Positions 1-8,048 of a stretch of DNA of 64,000 bases are shown here, one piece after another. The translations under genes were made by a program, and so were the position numbers. Position 1 is the stretch's first letter. Every line of letters begins with the position of its first letter. Location: NCBI RefSeq assembly GCF_030758315.1, contig NZ_CP132336.1:1-64000 (forward strand), read 5' to 3'. Source of the stretch: Pararhizobium sp. IMCC3301. GTDB taxonomy: Bacteria; Pseudomonadota; Alphaproteobacteria; Rhizobiales; GCA-2746425. Below the pieces are notes generated by a model. That model saw only the letters and a list, made by a program, of their open reading frames with translations. It made no database searches and was not told where the DNA came from.

Positions 1-356
1 TCTCAACATTTGGCCTAATATTAAGGGAATACCGAATTGAGCTCGGTATTAGTCTTATGGAAATGGCAGAGAGAATTGGCTGTTCAGTTTCAACGATCGC
101 ACATTATGAAAAAACAGGGAGAGATGTATCTGATGAGCTTGTTGAAAAAATTGCATACTTCCTGAAGTTAAGCCCAAGTAGGAAAGCCTCACTACTTGAC
201 GCAAGGAAATTGGATCTCGGAGGAACTCTAATTTCGGAAAATTTGGTGGAGGAGTTTCGGGCTTCACGATCAAGGTACAAAAAATTCGTCGAGAATCCAG
301 GGAAAGGGGGAATCTATTATCTTAGCTCCAAATATCGGGAGGTAAACCATGAGTGA
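1..356 (+). CDS. XRE-family helix-turn-helix regulator, 5'-truncated by the window edge
   Basis: The reading frame is open from base 3 and enters the window already inside a HTH domain, so the start codon lies to the left. The internal ATG at 57 sits in the middle of the domain and is not the true start. Visible residues follow the XRE/Cro pattern: an LRE-Y-R first helix, then MAERIGCSVSTIAHYEKTGR as the helix-turn-helix, with a basic and aromatic tail of about 50 residues. The stop overlaps the start of the ImmA-like gene by 8 nt, so the two are translationally coupled. XRE-ImmA pairs usually act as a repressor and the protease that removes it, often in integrative elements. Base composition is clearly more AT-rich than the rest of the window. 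Confidence 0.85.
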   Translation, partial: STFGLILREYRIELGISLMEMAERIGCSVSTIAHYEKTGRDVSDELVEKIAYFLKLSPSRKASLLDARKLDLGGTLISENLVEEFRASRSRYKKFVENPGKGGIYYLSSKYREVNHE

Positions 357-915
357 CATGCGCGTTTCCCAAAAGAGTTCTTTTGAAATAGAACAGGTTG
401 CGCTTAGCGTCCGTGATTTGTTTGGAATGTACAACGACCACTGCCCAGAGATCGTTTGGGCGTTGGAAGCGAAATTACCCACCATAATAAAAGAATTTGC
501 ATTAATTCCGGATGGATCGGCCTTGAGTCCATTTGAAGATGCGAAAACCTTTTATGATCCACTAAGGATTGAATTGCACGAGAGTCTTTATACGGGTGCT
601 CTTTCTGGGGTTCCTCTTGCACGGCACACACTTGGCCACGAAACCGGTCATGTATTTTTGCACAGAGACCAGGCAAAAGCATGGGATATGCGTAGAAAAG
701 AAATCAAGTCTCGTGAGCATAGCGCCGAATGGCAAGCTAACGAATTTTCATACCATTATTTATGTCCCAGACATATTGTTTATCAGTACGAATCGATTGA
801 AGAAATCGAACATTGGCTCAAAGTTCCGCGGAAATTAGCTGAAAGAGCCTTCAAAGAATATTCCACTAAACCGAGGGAAATACCGACATATTTGCGCGAT
901 ATTCTCGGTTTTTAA
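349..915 (+). CDS. ImmA/IrrE-family zinc metallopeptidase
   Basis: A 188-residue protein with the zinc motif HETGH near residue 96, followed by VFLH, and a downstream SAEWQANEFS segment supplying the third metal ligand. This is the ImmA/IrrE (COG2856) signature. In ICEBs1 the homologue ImmA cleaves the ImmR repressor; in Deinococcus IrrE/PprI controls the radiation response. Start ATG at 349 is supported by a CGGGAGG ribosome-binding site at 336-342 and by overlap with the upstream XRE gene. By analogy the substrate would be that XRE protein; this is inferred, not seen. Codons are AT-rich, unlike the core genes to the right, suggesting transferred DNA. Confidence 0.88.
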   Translation: MSDMRVSQKSSFEIEQVALSVRDLFGMYNDHCPEIVWALEAKLPTIIKEFALIPDGSALSPFEDAKTFYDPLRIELHESLYTGALSGVPLARHTLGHETGHVFLHRDQAKAWDMRRKEIKSREHSAEWQANEFSYHYLCPRHIVYQYESIEEIEHWLKVPRKLAERAFKEYSTKPREIPTYLRDILGF

Positions 916-1179
916 GAATCCACCAAAATATGAAGCAGGAATAAAAAATATCGCATATTGGAGGCAGCTACATTCAAGTGGCGGAGTAAAGTTCTGAATT
1001 AGCGTCATGACCGCAACGCTTTCTAAAAAATATACTCAATGGGAGTTCAAGACAAATCCGGCTCTCGGGGCAACCCGAAGAGTGACGGCGTAGCGAACGA
1101 CAAATTATTGTAGGTTCATATTCGCCAACAACTTCCACCAATTGCGGACCTATTCAGAGAAGTCAATTTGGCGTAAAAC
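916..1179. other. AT-rich non-coding stretch at the accessory/core junction
   Basis: About 260 bases between the metallopeptidase stop and the nrdJ fragment hold no credible gene on either strand. Composition shifts from AT-rich to GC-rich near 1050-1180. The right end, immediately before base 1180, is where similarity to the nrdJ reading frame stops: an in-frame TAA lies two codons upstream of the first recognisable Cys codon. This makes it a candidate attachment-site region. Confidence 0.5.
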
Positions 1180-1266
1180 TGCTCTGAATGCGGCAATTTC
1201 ACCATGGTCCGCAACGGCACCTGCCTGAAATGCGACACCTGCGGCGGCACCAGCGGCTGCAGCTGA
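1180..1266 (+). pseudogene. nrdJ: 3'-terminal fragment of vitamin B12-dependent ribonucleotide reductase
   Basis: Twenty-eight codons plus TGA encode a Cys-rich tail: CSECGNF, then MVRNGTCLKCDTCGGT and a final SGCS. This matches the extreme C-terminus of alphaproteobacterial NrdJ, whose tail Cys pairs re-reduce the active site. The frame is closed by TAA two codons upstream, and no start or catalytic domain is present, so it is a remnant and not a gene. It is GC-rich like the core. The likely history is insertion of the AT-rich segment into the 3' end of nrdJ. An intact copy could lie at the far end of that element, outside the window. The identification is from memory of the family. Confidence 0.7.
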
Positions 1267-1276
1267 TAACCACACG

Positions 1277-1680
1277 CTTCGTTCCCGGGCCTGTCCCGGG
1301 AACGAAGCGGTTGAATTGCAACGGTAGGAATGGTTGCTTGCCCGGCAGAACTGGGCCCTCGGGACAAGCCCGTGGGCGACGGCGGTGGCGAGGGCAGCGT
1401 TTTAATCGGACATCACACCAATCAGCACGTCAGAACACTACGCTCGTCGTTCCCGGGCTTGTCCCGGGAACCCAGCAGTTGATTTGCCACGGTAGGAACA
1501 GCAACTGCGCACAGCAGAACTGGACCCTCGGGACAAGCCCGTGGGAGACGGCGGTGGTGAGGGCGTCTTCATCGTACATCACACCGCTCAAGGCTCTTTT
1601 GCGCTCCCCAAGCCACCTTCGTCGTTCCCGGGCTTGTCCCGGGAATACAGCGGTTGATTTGCAATAGTGGCGCAAGCGCC
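1277..1680. repeat. GC-rich palindromic repeat array, about 2.5 units of ~170 bp
   Basis: Three occurrences of GTTCCCGGGCYTGTCCCGGG start at 1281, 1449 and 1624 (spacing 168 and 175). Each of the first two is followed after about 75 bases by CTCGGGACAAGCCCGTGGG, roughly the reverse complement of the first element, so each unit is itself an imperfect long inverted repeat. Shared spacer words (ACGGTAGGAA, GCAGAACTGG, GACGGCGGTGG) show the units are duplicated as wholes. The third copy is cut short near 1680. The first palindrome is perfect over 13-bp arms (1277-1289 and 1295-1307). The frame open across this region encodes only repeat-derived Pro/Gly/Arg sequence. Confidence 0.85.
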
Positions 1681-1787
1681 TATCTGAACAGGCTGATAGA
1701 GGATGGTGGAAGTTTTTTTACATTTCCTGACGCAGCCAACAGGTGCCTGACGCCCATGAAAAATCAATATCGCGAGTGGCTTCCATC

Positions 1788-2661
1788 ATGACCAACCGGC
1801 TTGAAATCATTCTGGCCCTTGTATTTCTCTCGGCAATCACGGCCGCGCCGGCTTTGGCACAGCTTGATGAAGCGGCTTCGTTGCCCACCGGCAGCTGCGA
1901 AACCGTGCATTTTGACGGTACCCGCTACACGGTCTGTGGCTTTGATCCGACTACCCATGATATCCGGGCCCACCGGCAGCTGCGAAACCGTGCGCTTTGA
2001 CGGCACCCGCTACACGGTCTGTGGCTTTGATCCGACGACCCATGATATCCGGCTGTTTCACCGGGATGATAACGGCACCGGGTTCGCGGATTTCGCCGCA
2101 TTGGAGACATTTCTCGACAGCGAGGGACTGCAACTGAGTTTCGCCATGAATGCCGGCATGTATCACGCCGACAGAGACCCGGTCGGGCTGTATGTCGAGC
2201 AGGGCATCGAACGCAGTCCGGTCAACCAGAACGAGGGTCCCGGCAACTTCCACCTGCTGCCGAACGGTGTTTTCTATCTGGTGGGCAGCGCCGCCGGCAT
2301 TCTGGAAACGCAAGCCTATCTGACCTCAGGGATTGAACCGGACTTTGCCACCCAGTCCGGGCCGATGCTGATTATCGATGGCGAGCTGCATCCGCGCTTC
2401 TTGCAGGACGGCACCTCGCGCAAAATCAGAAATGGCGTCGGCATCGCCGCTGACGGTCGCACAATTGTGTTTGCACTCAGTGAAGACCGGGTGAATTTTT
2501 ATGATTTCGCCCGGCTGTTCCGCGACCGGTTCGGCGCGAAAAATGCGCTGTATCTTGATGGCTCGATTTCACGGCTTTATATCCGCGATCTGGAACGCAG
2601 CGATCCCGGCCGGGCAATGGGGCCGATTGTCGGCGTGGTGGCAACAAAGCCGGCACCGTGA
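1788..2661 (+). pseudogene. Secreted phosphodiester glycosidase (NAGPA/DUF2233 family), frameshifted by a tandem duplication
   Basis: The start at 1788 gives a typical signal peptide (MTNRLEIILALVFLSA, then APALA before the cleavage site) and runs into the mature domain, but this frame stops at 2000. The rest of the protein (SFAMNAGMYH, PMLIIDGELH, RNGVGI, LYLDGSISRLY) continues in the next frame to 2661. The switch is caused by an 85-bp imperfect direct duplication (1884-1968 and 1969-2053), and 85 is not a multiple of three. Removing one copy restores a single protein of about 260 residues. The family cleaves or binds phosphodiester-linked sugars in the envelope. The longest downstream frame opens at 1801 but lacks any signal peptide. 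The gene is most simply inactive, unless slippage rescues it. Confidence 0.78.
1884..2053. repeat. 85-bp imperfect tandem duplication inside the glycosidase gene
   Basis: Copy one spans 1884-1968 and copy two 1969-2053, beginning with CCCACCGGCAGCTGCGAAAC in both. Only about four or five bases differ (for example GCATTTT against GCGCTTT, and CTACC against CGACC). Both copies encode the same TGSCETV..FDGTRYTVCGF peptide but in different frames. The differences between copies argue against an assembly artefact. Confidence 0.9.
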
Positions 2662-2736
2662 TCTGCTGAACCCGCTGCGCCGCAGCCGCTGAGCTTGTGC
2701 AATCAACAGTGCATCAAAAAGGTGTCAGCCTTTAGC

Positions 2737-4665
2737 CTATGCGTCTTCGCTCATCGCGGATTCCAACTCGTCCGACAGCGAAAGCCATTCCTCTTCCGTG
2801 CTCATCAGCAACTTTTGCGCATCAGCGCGGAATTTGGAAAGTGCGGAAACCCGTCCAGGGTCGTTGGTATAAAGATCAGGGTCGGCCAGTGCCTTTTCTG
2901 CGCGGGCTATTTCCTGATTCAATTTCGCAATTTGTGCTTCCAGGCCTTTGATTTTCTTGCGCATTGGAGCCAGGGCTTCACGTTTCTGCGCCGCATCGCG
3001 GCGGCGCTCCTGGGCGGATATCGCCGGGCGTGCCGGAGCCTGTGCAAGCTCGGTCTCGACAATTTCGGTTTCCGCAGTTGCAGCGGGCGTGTTGGCGCTT
3101 TTGCCGCTTAAGATCAGGCGGCGATATTCATCCATATCGCCTTCGAACGGCGCAATAGTGCCATCGGCCACCAACCACAGCCGGTCAACACTTGCATCAA
3201 GCAGCGAGCGGTCATGGCTGACGATCACCACAGCGCCGGGATAGTCGTTCAGCGCCTTAACCAGGGCCTGCCGGCTGTCGATGTCGAGATGGTTGGTCGG
3301 CTCATCCAGAATCAGCAGATGCGGCCCGTCAAAGGTTGCCAGTCCCAGCATCAGGCGTGCCTTTTCACCACCGGAAAGCTTCGCAACCTTCGTATCCATC
3401 TTGTCAGAGCCAAGGCCCATTTGCGCGACACGGGAACGGACCTTGGATTCATGCGCCTGGGGCATCAGCGGCCGGACATGTTCGAATGCTGATTGGGCGG
3501 GTTTCAGCTCATCCAGCTGGTGTTGCGCAAAATACGCCACTTTCAGCTTTGAAGGCTTTGTAATGGTGCCGGTTTCGGCGTTGAGACGCTCGGCGAGCAA
3601 TTTGGCGAAGGTGGATTTACCGTTACCGTTCTGCCCCAGCAGCCCGATCCGGTCATCATCATCAATCCGCAGATTGATGTTTTTCAACACCGGCTCACCG
3701 GGCGTGTAGCCCACCGAAACCTGTTCAAAATGCATGATCGGCGGCGCCAGAACCTTTTCCGGCGGCGGAAACCGGATCGGCAGGCTGGTCTCGTCAATCA
3801 GCGTGGTGGCCGTACCCATTTTCTCCAGCGCTTTCAGCCGCGATTGTGCTTGTTTTGCCTTGGAAGCCTTGTAGCGGAAGCGCTCGACGAAGGCTTCCAT
3901 ATGCTTGCGCGCTGCATCATGCTTGACCTTGCCCTTTTCCAGCAACAGCTGCTTTTCGCGCCGCGTTTTTTCAAACACGTCATAGCCACCGCGATAAGCG
4001 GTGATGTTGCGATGCTCCAGATGGGCGATCATCTCCACGGATTCATTGAGCAATTCGCGGTCATGGCTGATGATGATGATCGTGTGCGGATATTTCTTCA
4101 GATAGGCCTGAAGCCATAAGGTGCCTTCCAGATCGAGATAATTGGTCGGCTCATCCAGCAGCAGCAGATCGGGGGCGGAGAACAGCACCGCCGCCAGGGC
4201 GACGCGCATCCGCCAGCCACCGGAAAAATCGGAGCAGGGGCGTAGTTGCGCTGCAGCGTCGAACCCAAGCCCGGAGAGAATGGTGCCGGCGCGCGCTTCG
4301 GCGGAATAGGCATCGATATCGCCAAGGCGTGTATAGATGTCGGAAATGCGGTGAGGGTCTGTAGCCGTCTCCGCTTCTTCAAGCAGGGCGCTGCGTTCCT
4401 TGTCGGCCCGCAATACGAATTCCAGCAGACTGTCCGGCCCGCCCGGGGCCTCCTGTGCCACCTGCCCGACGCGGGCATTGCGCACCAGATTGATGCTGCC
4501 GCTTTCCGGCGCAAGATCGCCAGTAATGAGTTTGAACAGCGTCGTCTTGCCGGTGCCGTTCTTGCCCACCAGGCCGATTTTGGTGCCGGTCGGCACAGAT
4601 AGGGAGGCGTCTTCCAGCAGAAGACGGCCAGCCATACGATAGGTCAGGGAATTGATGCTTAACAT
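2737..4665 (-). CDS. ABC-F family ATP-binding protein (ribosome-associated type)
   Basis: A 642-residue soluble protein with two ABC cassettes and no membrane segment. First cassette: Walker A GKNGTGKT at about 34-41, signature FSGGW near 148, Walker B LLLLDEPTNYLD near 167-178. Second cassette: GQNGNGKST near 344-352, LSGGEKAR near 430, LILDEPTNHLD near 451-461. A charged linker at about 235-285 matches the P-site tRNA interaction motif region, and a charged C-terminal helical extension (about 555-640) resembles the Uup/YheS coiled coil. ABC-F proteins act on the ribosome as translation or resistance factors. The exact subfamily cannot be assigned. The gene faces the GST gene across a 170-bp divergent region. 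Confidence 0.9.
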   Translation of the reverse strand: MLSINSLTYRMAGRLLLEDASLSVPTGTKIGLVGKNGTGKTTLFKLITGDLAPESGSINLVRNARVGQVAQEAPGGPDSLLEFVLRADKERSALLEEAETATDPHRISDIYTRLGDIDAYSAEARAGTILSGLGFDAAAQLRPCSDFSGGWRMRVALAAVLFSAPDLLLLDEPTNYLDLEGTLWLQAYLKKYPHTIIIISHDRELLNESVEMIAHLEHRNITAYRGGYDVFEKTRREKQLLLEKGKVKHDAARKHMEAFVERFRYKASKAKQAQSRLKALEKMGTATTLIDETSLPIRFPPPEKVLAPPIMHFEQVSVGYTPGEPVLKNINLRIDDDDRIGLLGQNGNGKSTFAKLLAERLNAETGTITKPSKLKVAYFAQHQLDELKPAQSAFEHVRPLMPQAHESKVRSRVAQMGLGSDKMDTKVAKLSGGEKARLMLGLATFDGPHLLILDEPTNHLDIDSRQALVKALNDYPGAVVIVSHDRSLLDASVDRLWLVADGTIAPFEGDMDEYRRLILSGKSANTPAATAETEIVETELAQAPARPAISAQERRRDAAQKREALAPMRKKIKGLEAQIAKLNQEIARAEKALADPDLYTNDPGRVSALSKFRADAQKLLMSTEEEWLSLSDELESAMSEDA

Positions 4666-4834
4666 GTGGCGAGCTTGTGCCGTGCGCGCAGCGGAAAATC
4701 AAGAGCCAGTTCGGTATCAGCCCCGCAAAAACCGGATTTGCGGCCACTTTCACCAAAAGCGCTCTGAATGGCCGGTTGATTGAAGATCGCAACACTGGCA
4801 TCAACGCGGCTGCAGAATATCCCGGAGATTTTTG

Positions 4835-5488
4835 GTGACCATCAGGCTTTATGATCTATGCGGACGCGACACATCCCGCCGTTTCAGCCCCTATTGCTGG
4901 CGTATAAAAAAGGCGCTGGATCATAAGAAGCTTGCCTATGAAACCATCGCCGTTCCGTTCACAGCGATTGCCGGGATTGAAGGCAATGATGCCAAAACCG
5001 TGCCGATGCTGTGCGATGGCGACAGATCCATAACCGATTCCTTTGCCATAGCCGAGTATCTCGATGAGGCCTATCCGCAGACGCCGAAGCTGATTGACGG
5101 CGCGCAGGCCCGCGCCATGAGCCGGTTTGTTGAAGCGTGGACCTATTCGGCCCTGCATCCGGGCATAGTCCGCATGGTGGCGAAGGATATTCATGACATT
5201 CTTGATGCTGAGAACCAGGCCTATTTTCGCAAGAGCCGTGAGAAGTCGCTGAAGACCACCCTGGAACAGCTCCATGCGGACCGGGACCGGCACAGGCAGG
5301 GTTTTCAGACCAATCTGTTGGCGCTTGATCTGATGTTGCGCCGGCAACCCTTTATCGGAGGCGCGACACCGAATTTCGCGGATTTCATTGTTTATGGCTC
5401 GCTGAAATGGCCAGCTGCCTGTAGCGATTATGATGTATTGCCGCAAAAACCGCGTATCCTGGACTGGTATGCCCATCTGGATACCTGA
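4835..5488 (+). CDS. Glutathione S-transferase family protein
   Basis: A 217-residue two-domain GST. The N-terminal thioredoxin-like fold contains FSPYCWRIKKAL, the cis-Pro region TVPMLCDG and the glutathione-contacting DS in ITDSFAIAEYLDE. A helical C-terminal domain follows, with the conserved N-capping Asp in NFADFIVYG. The pattern is closest to beta-etherase/LigE-like GSTs. GTG at 4835 is preferred because a CGGAGAT ribosome-binding site lies about 7 nt upstream; TTG at 4832 is possible. Substrate unknown. Monocistronic, divergent from the ABC-F gene. Confidence 0.85.
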   Translation: MTIRLYDLCGRDTSRRFSPYCWRIKKALDHKKLAYETIAVPFTAIAGIEGNDAKTVPMLCDGDRSITDSFAIAEYLDEAYPQTPKLIDGAQARAMSRFVEAWTYSALHPGIVRMVAKDIHDILDAENQAYFRKSREKSLKTTLEQLHADRDRHRQGFQTNLLALDLMLRRQPFIGGATPNFADFIVYGSLKWPAACSDYDVLPQKPRILDWYAHLDT

Positions 5489-5705
5489 TTCACAGCTTTT
5501 CCAAATTACTTTGCACCAATTGATCCTCCGGCTCAGTCCATCGGCAAGCCGGAGAGCGGACAATGGCGTTGGGTGCCACCGGGCGAATCGGTGAAAGGGG
5601 TTGCAGCCGGGTCATTGCAAAGCTAAGAGAGCGCAACCTTGCGCCCCGGCGCTGTCCAGCATCCGCTGTCCCGCTTTCAATCACCGTTAACAACAGAGTT
5701 TTGAC

Positions 5706-6128
5706 ATGGCTATCGAACGTACTTTCTCAATCATCAAACCAGACGCAACGCGGCGCAACCTCACCGGCAAGGTCATTGCCAAATTTGAAGACGCCGGTCT
5801 GCGCGTCATTGCCTCCAAGCGCATTCATATGAGCAAAGCCCAGGCCGAAGGGTTTTATGCTGTGCATAAAGATCGCCCGTTCTTTGGCGAATTGGTTGAA
5901 TTCATGATTTCCGAGCCGGTTGTGGTTCAGGTTCTGGAAGGCGAAGACGCCATTGCCAGGAACCGCGAAGTGATGGGCGCAACCAACCCGGCGGATGCCG
6001 ATGCAGGCACTATCCGCAAGGAATTCGCCCTGTCGATCGGAGAAAATTCTGTGCACGGTTCCGATGCACCTGAAACAGCTGCCGAGGAAATCAAATATTT
6101 CTTCAGCAATGACGAGATTGTCGGCTGA
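5706..6128 (+). CDS. ndk: Nucleoside diphosphate kinase
   Basis: A full-length 140-residue NDK that transfers the terminal phosphate from ATP to other NDPs through a phosphohistidine. The catalytic His117 is in the signature [12 protein letters not shown], and the N-terminal [11 protein letters not shown] and RPFFGELV motifs are intact. It stands alone, followed by a strong terminator. The neighbouring purMN genes fit a nucleotide-metabolism neighbourhood. Confidence 0.98.
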   Translation: MAIERTFSIIKPDATRRNLTGKVIAKFEDAGLRVIASKRIHMSKAQAEGFYAVHKDRPFFGELVEFMISEPVVVQVLEGEDAIARNREVMGATNPADADAGTIRKEFALSIGENSVHGSDAPETAAEEIKYFFSNDEIVG

Positions 6129-6152
6129 CTTCAGCGACACTACACCACATGC

Positions 6153-6187
6153 AGGGCGCATTCTTCGCAGATTGCGCCCTTTTTATT
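6153..6187 (+). terminator. Rho-independent terminator after ndk
   Basis: AGGGCGCA (6153-6160) pairs perfectly with TGCGCCCT (6173-6180) across a 12-base loop and is followed by TTTTTATT. It lies 25 bases past the ndk stop. The VOC gene on the other strand ends at 6202. Confidence 0.85.
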
Positions 6188-6201
6188 GCAACGATCTCAA
6201 G

Positions 6202-6615
6202 CTACTTCATCAACTCGGCATCCCAGAATGCCGCCTCGATCTTGTGGCCATCCAGATCACGCAGAAAGCAGCCATAATAGGACTCGCCATAATGCGGACG
6301 CGGGCCCGGTTTGCCTTCAGGCGTGGCACCACGGGCAAGGGCGGTTTCCCAGAAGCCGTGAACCTCGTCCTTGCTGCGGGCAAAAAACCCAATATGGCTT
6401 CCGTTACCCACAGAAGGCGCCTTGCCGTTCTGCGGAATCTGAACCCAGAATTCCGGATAGTCCCGCCCATAGGCAACCGCGTCTTTATGGCTCATGATTT
6501 TGCGGATTCCCATAGAGCCCAATACCGCATCATAGAATGCAACCGCGCTGGCGAAATCAGCGACGCCGATTGAGACATGAGACATAATGCTTGGGTTTTC
6601 TGAGGTGCCGGTCAT
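6202..6615 (-). CDS. VOC-superfamily (glyoxalase/dioxygenase fold) protein
   Basis: A 137-residue protein with two beta-alpha-beta-beta-beta modules. HVSIGVADFASAVAFYDAVL is the first metal-ligand segment, HIGFFA supplies a second His, and a C-terminal YYGCFLRDLDGHKIEA contains the usual D-x-D-G-x-x-I/L-E end motif. The start could also be the internal ATG 10 codons in, before SHVSIGV. Substrate unknown. It is transcribed divergently from a YafY-type regulator, with a palindrome between them, so it is probably the target of that regulator. Confidence 0.88.
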   Translation of the reverse strand: MTGTSENPSIMSHVSIGVADFASAVAFYDAVLGSMGIRKIMSHKDAVAYGRDYPEFWVQIPQNGKAPSVGNGSHIGFFARSKDEVHGFWETALARGATPEGKPGPRPHYGESYYGCFLRDLDGHKIEAAFWDAELMK

Positions 6616-6662
6616 TCCAAAATCCTCTCATTCGTTGCAAAATCCAATTTACCCGTCCCATA

Positions 6663-6680
6663 CTGACAACATGATGTCAG
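6663..6680. promoter_or_regulatory. Palindromic operator candidate between VOC gene and YafY-type regulator
   Basis: CTGACA (6663-6668), six spacer bases, then TGTCAG (6675-6680), a perfect 6-bp inverted repeat in the 87-bp divergent region and 22 bases before the regulator start. Divergent placement next to a WYL-domain regulator suggests autoregulation plus control of the VOC gene. Confidence 0.55.
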
Positions 6681-6702
6681 CATGGTGTGCTATAGAGCGG
6701 CC

Positions 6703-7419
6703 ATGAGAAGAGCTGATCGACTTTTACAGATTATCCAGATATTGCGCCGTGCGCGCCGACCTTATCCGGCCAGTGCGATTGCCGAGGAGTTGGAAGTATC
6801 CTTACGCACGATATATCGCGATATTGCCGATCTGGCTGGCAACCGCGTGCCAATTCGCGGCGAGGCTGGCGTCGGTTATATTCTGGAGGACGGCTACGAT
6901 GTGCCGCCGCTGATGTTCACCGCCGCCGAACTGGAGGCGATCATGCTCGGCATGCGCATGGTTCAGGAGCGTGGTGACGATGAACTGAAGCTGGGAGCCC
7001 GCGATGCCATCGCCAAAATCGCCGCTGTGCTGCCGGATCATCTCAAGTCAACGTTTATTGATGCCCCGCTTTATGCTGCGGAATACGGCCCGAAAACCAC
7101 TGACCGGATTGATGTTGCTCAAATCCGCTTTGCCATGCGCGAGCAGCGCAAGCTGAAGCTGGCCTATCGCGACGAAAACGATGTCGCCAGCGAGCGCATC
7201 ATCTGGCCAATTTCAATCGGCTATTTTCGCGCCGCCAGGGTCGTCGTGTCATGGTGCGAGCTGCGGGTTGATTTCCGCCATTTCCGCACCGACCGGATCG
7301 ACACAATGGATGTTCTGGAGGAGCGTTATCGCCCAAGGCGCGCCACGCTTTATGCCGATTGGTGGAAACTCCACATCAGGCCGGGCGATGAAAAGTCGTC
7401 GGCTCAGATGTCCAGATAG
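6703..7419 (+). CDS. YafY-type transcriptional regulator (HTH_11 plus WYL domain)
   Basis: About 238 residues. The N-terminal winged helix (MRRADRLLQIIQILRR, then EELEVSLRTIYRDIADL with a recognition helix) is a DeoR/HTH_11 type. The rest is a WYL-like ligand-sensing domain, including LKLAYRDEN and RIIWPISIGYF. The ATG at 6703 is preferred because the longer frame from 6682 overlaps the operator-like palindrome. Such regulators commonly repress an adjacent divergent enzyme gene. The 3' end overlaps the purN 3' end by 16 bp in convergent orientation. Confidence 0.87.
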   Translation: MRRADRLLQIIQILRRARRPYPASAIAEELEVSLRTIYRDIADLAGNRVPIRGEAGVGYILEDGYDVPPLMFTAAELEAIMLGMRMVQERGDDELKLGARDAIAKIAAVLPDHLKSTFIDAPLYAAEYGPKTTDRIDVAQIRFAMREQRKLKLAYRDENDVASERIIWPISIGYFRAARVVVSWCELRVDFRHFRTDRIDTMDVLEERYRPRRATLYADWWKLHIRPGDEKSSAQMSR

Positions 7420-8048
7420 TGATGAAGCGGCTCGCCGGCCTCGTCTGACATAGTGGCTTTTGATCCACCGTCCCAGAACACCCGACCCGCGCACACCGCT
7501 GCCAATGCGGGCGCATAAGTCCGGTGTTCGGCAGTCAAAATTCGTTTGCTGAGTGTCGCTTCACTGTCCTGCGGCAGGACCGGCACTGCGGTCTGGACGA
7601 TGATCGGCCCTGCATCCATATCTTCGCTGACGAAATGCACTGTGCACCCGGAAATCCGCACACCGGCATCCAGCGCCTGTTGCTGTGGCACCAGTCCGGG
7701 AAAGCTTGGCAACAGCGAGGGGTGAATGTTCAGCAACCGGCCGCGCCATTTTTGCACGAAGTTCGCCGATAGCAGCCGCATGAACCCGGCGAGGCAGACA
7801 AAATCAGCTCCGGCGGTGTTCAGATCATCATTCAGTTCGGCCTCGAATTCGGCCTTGCTGGTAAATTTTCTGTGGTCCACAACCCGCGTGCTGAAGCCAT
7901 GGTCAGAGGCCCATTGCAGCCCCTTTGCATCCGGGCGGTTGGACAGCACGCGGCACACCTGATAGGCGCTGTCGGTCGTCTCGGCAGCCTGACACAGGGC
8001 TTCCATATTGCTGCCCCGTCCGGAGATCAATATGGCAACCTGTTTCAT
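7404..8048 (-). CDS. purN: Phosphoribosylglycinamide formyltransferase
   Basis: A 214-residue GART enzyme using 10-formyl-THF in the third step of purine synthesis. The N-terminal [11 protein letters not shown] binds the phosphoribosyl group; the catalytic Asn-His pair is in [12 protein letters not shown], and the catalytic Asp is in DMDAGPII. Length is normal. Its ATG overlaps the purM stop by 4 nt (ATGA), the usual purMN operon arrangement. Confidence 0.97.
   Translation of the reverse strand: MKQVAILISGRGSNMEALCQAAETTDSAYQVCRVLSNRPDAKGLQWASDHGFSTRVVDHRKFTSKAEFEAELNDDLNTAGADFVCLAGFMRLLSANFVQKWRGRLLNIHPSLLPSFPGLVPQQQALDAGVRISGCTVHFVSEDMDAGPIIVQTAVPVLPQDSEATLSKRILTAEHRTYAPALAAVCAGRVFWDGGSKATMSDEAGEPLHHYLDI

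Noticed and set aside
1277-1307. Rho-independent terminator
   Set aside because: The stem is perfect but is not followed by a T-tract and does not follow an intact gene; it is part of the repeat array.
1188-1667. 159-codon open frame across the repeat array
   Set aside because: The translation is nrdJ-tail antiparallel-frame sequence and Pro/Gly/Arg repeat translations; it has no ribosome-binding site or family features.
1277-1680. CRISPR array
   Set aside because: Repeats are about 170 bp apart with similar, not unique, intervening sequence, and there are no cas genes.
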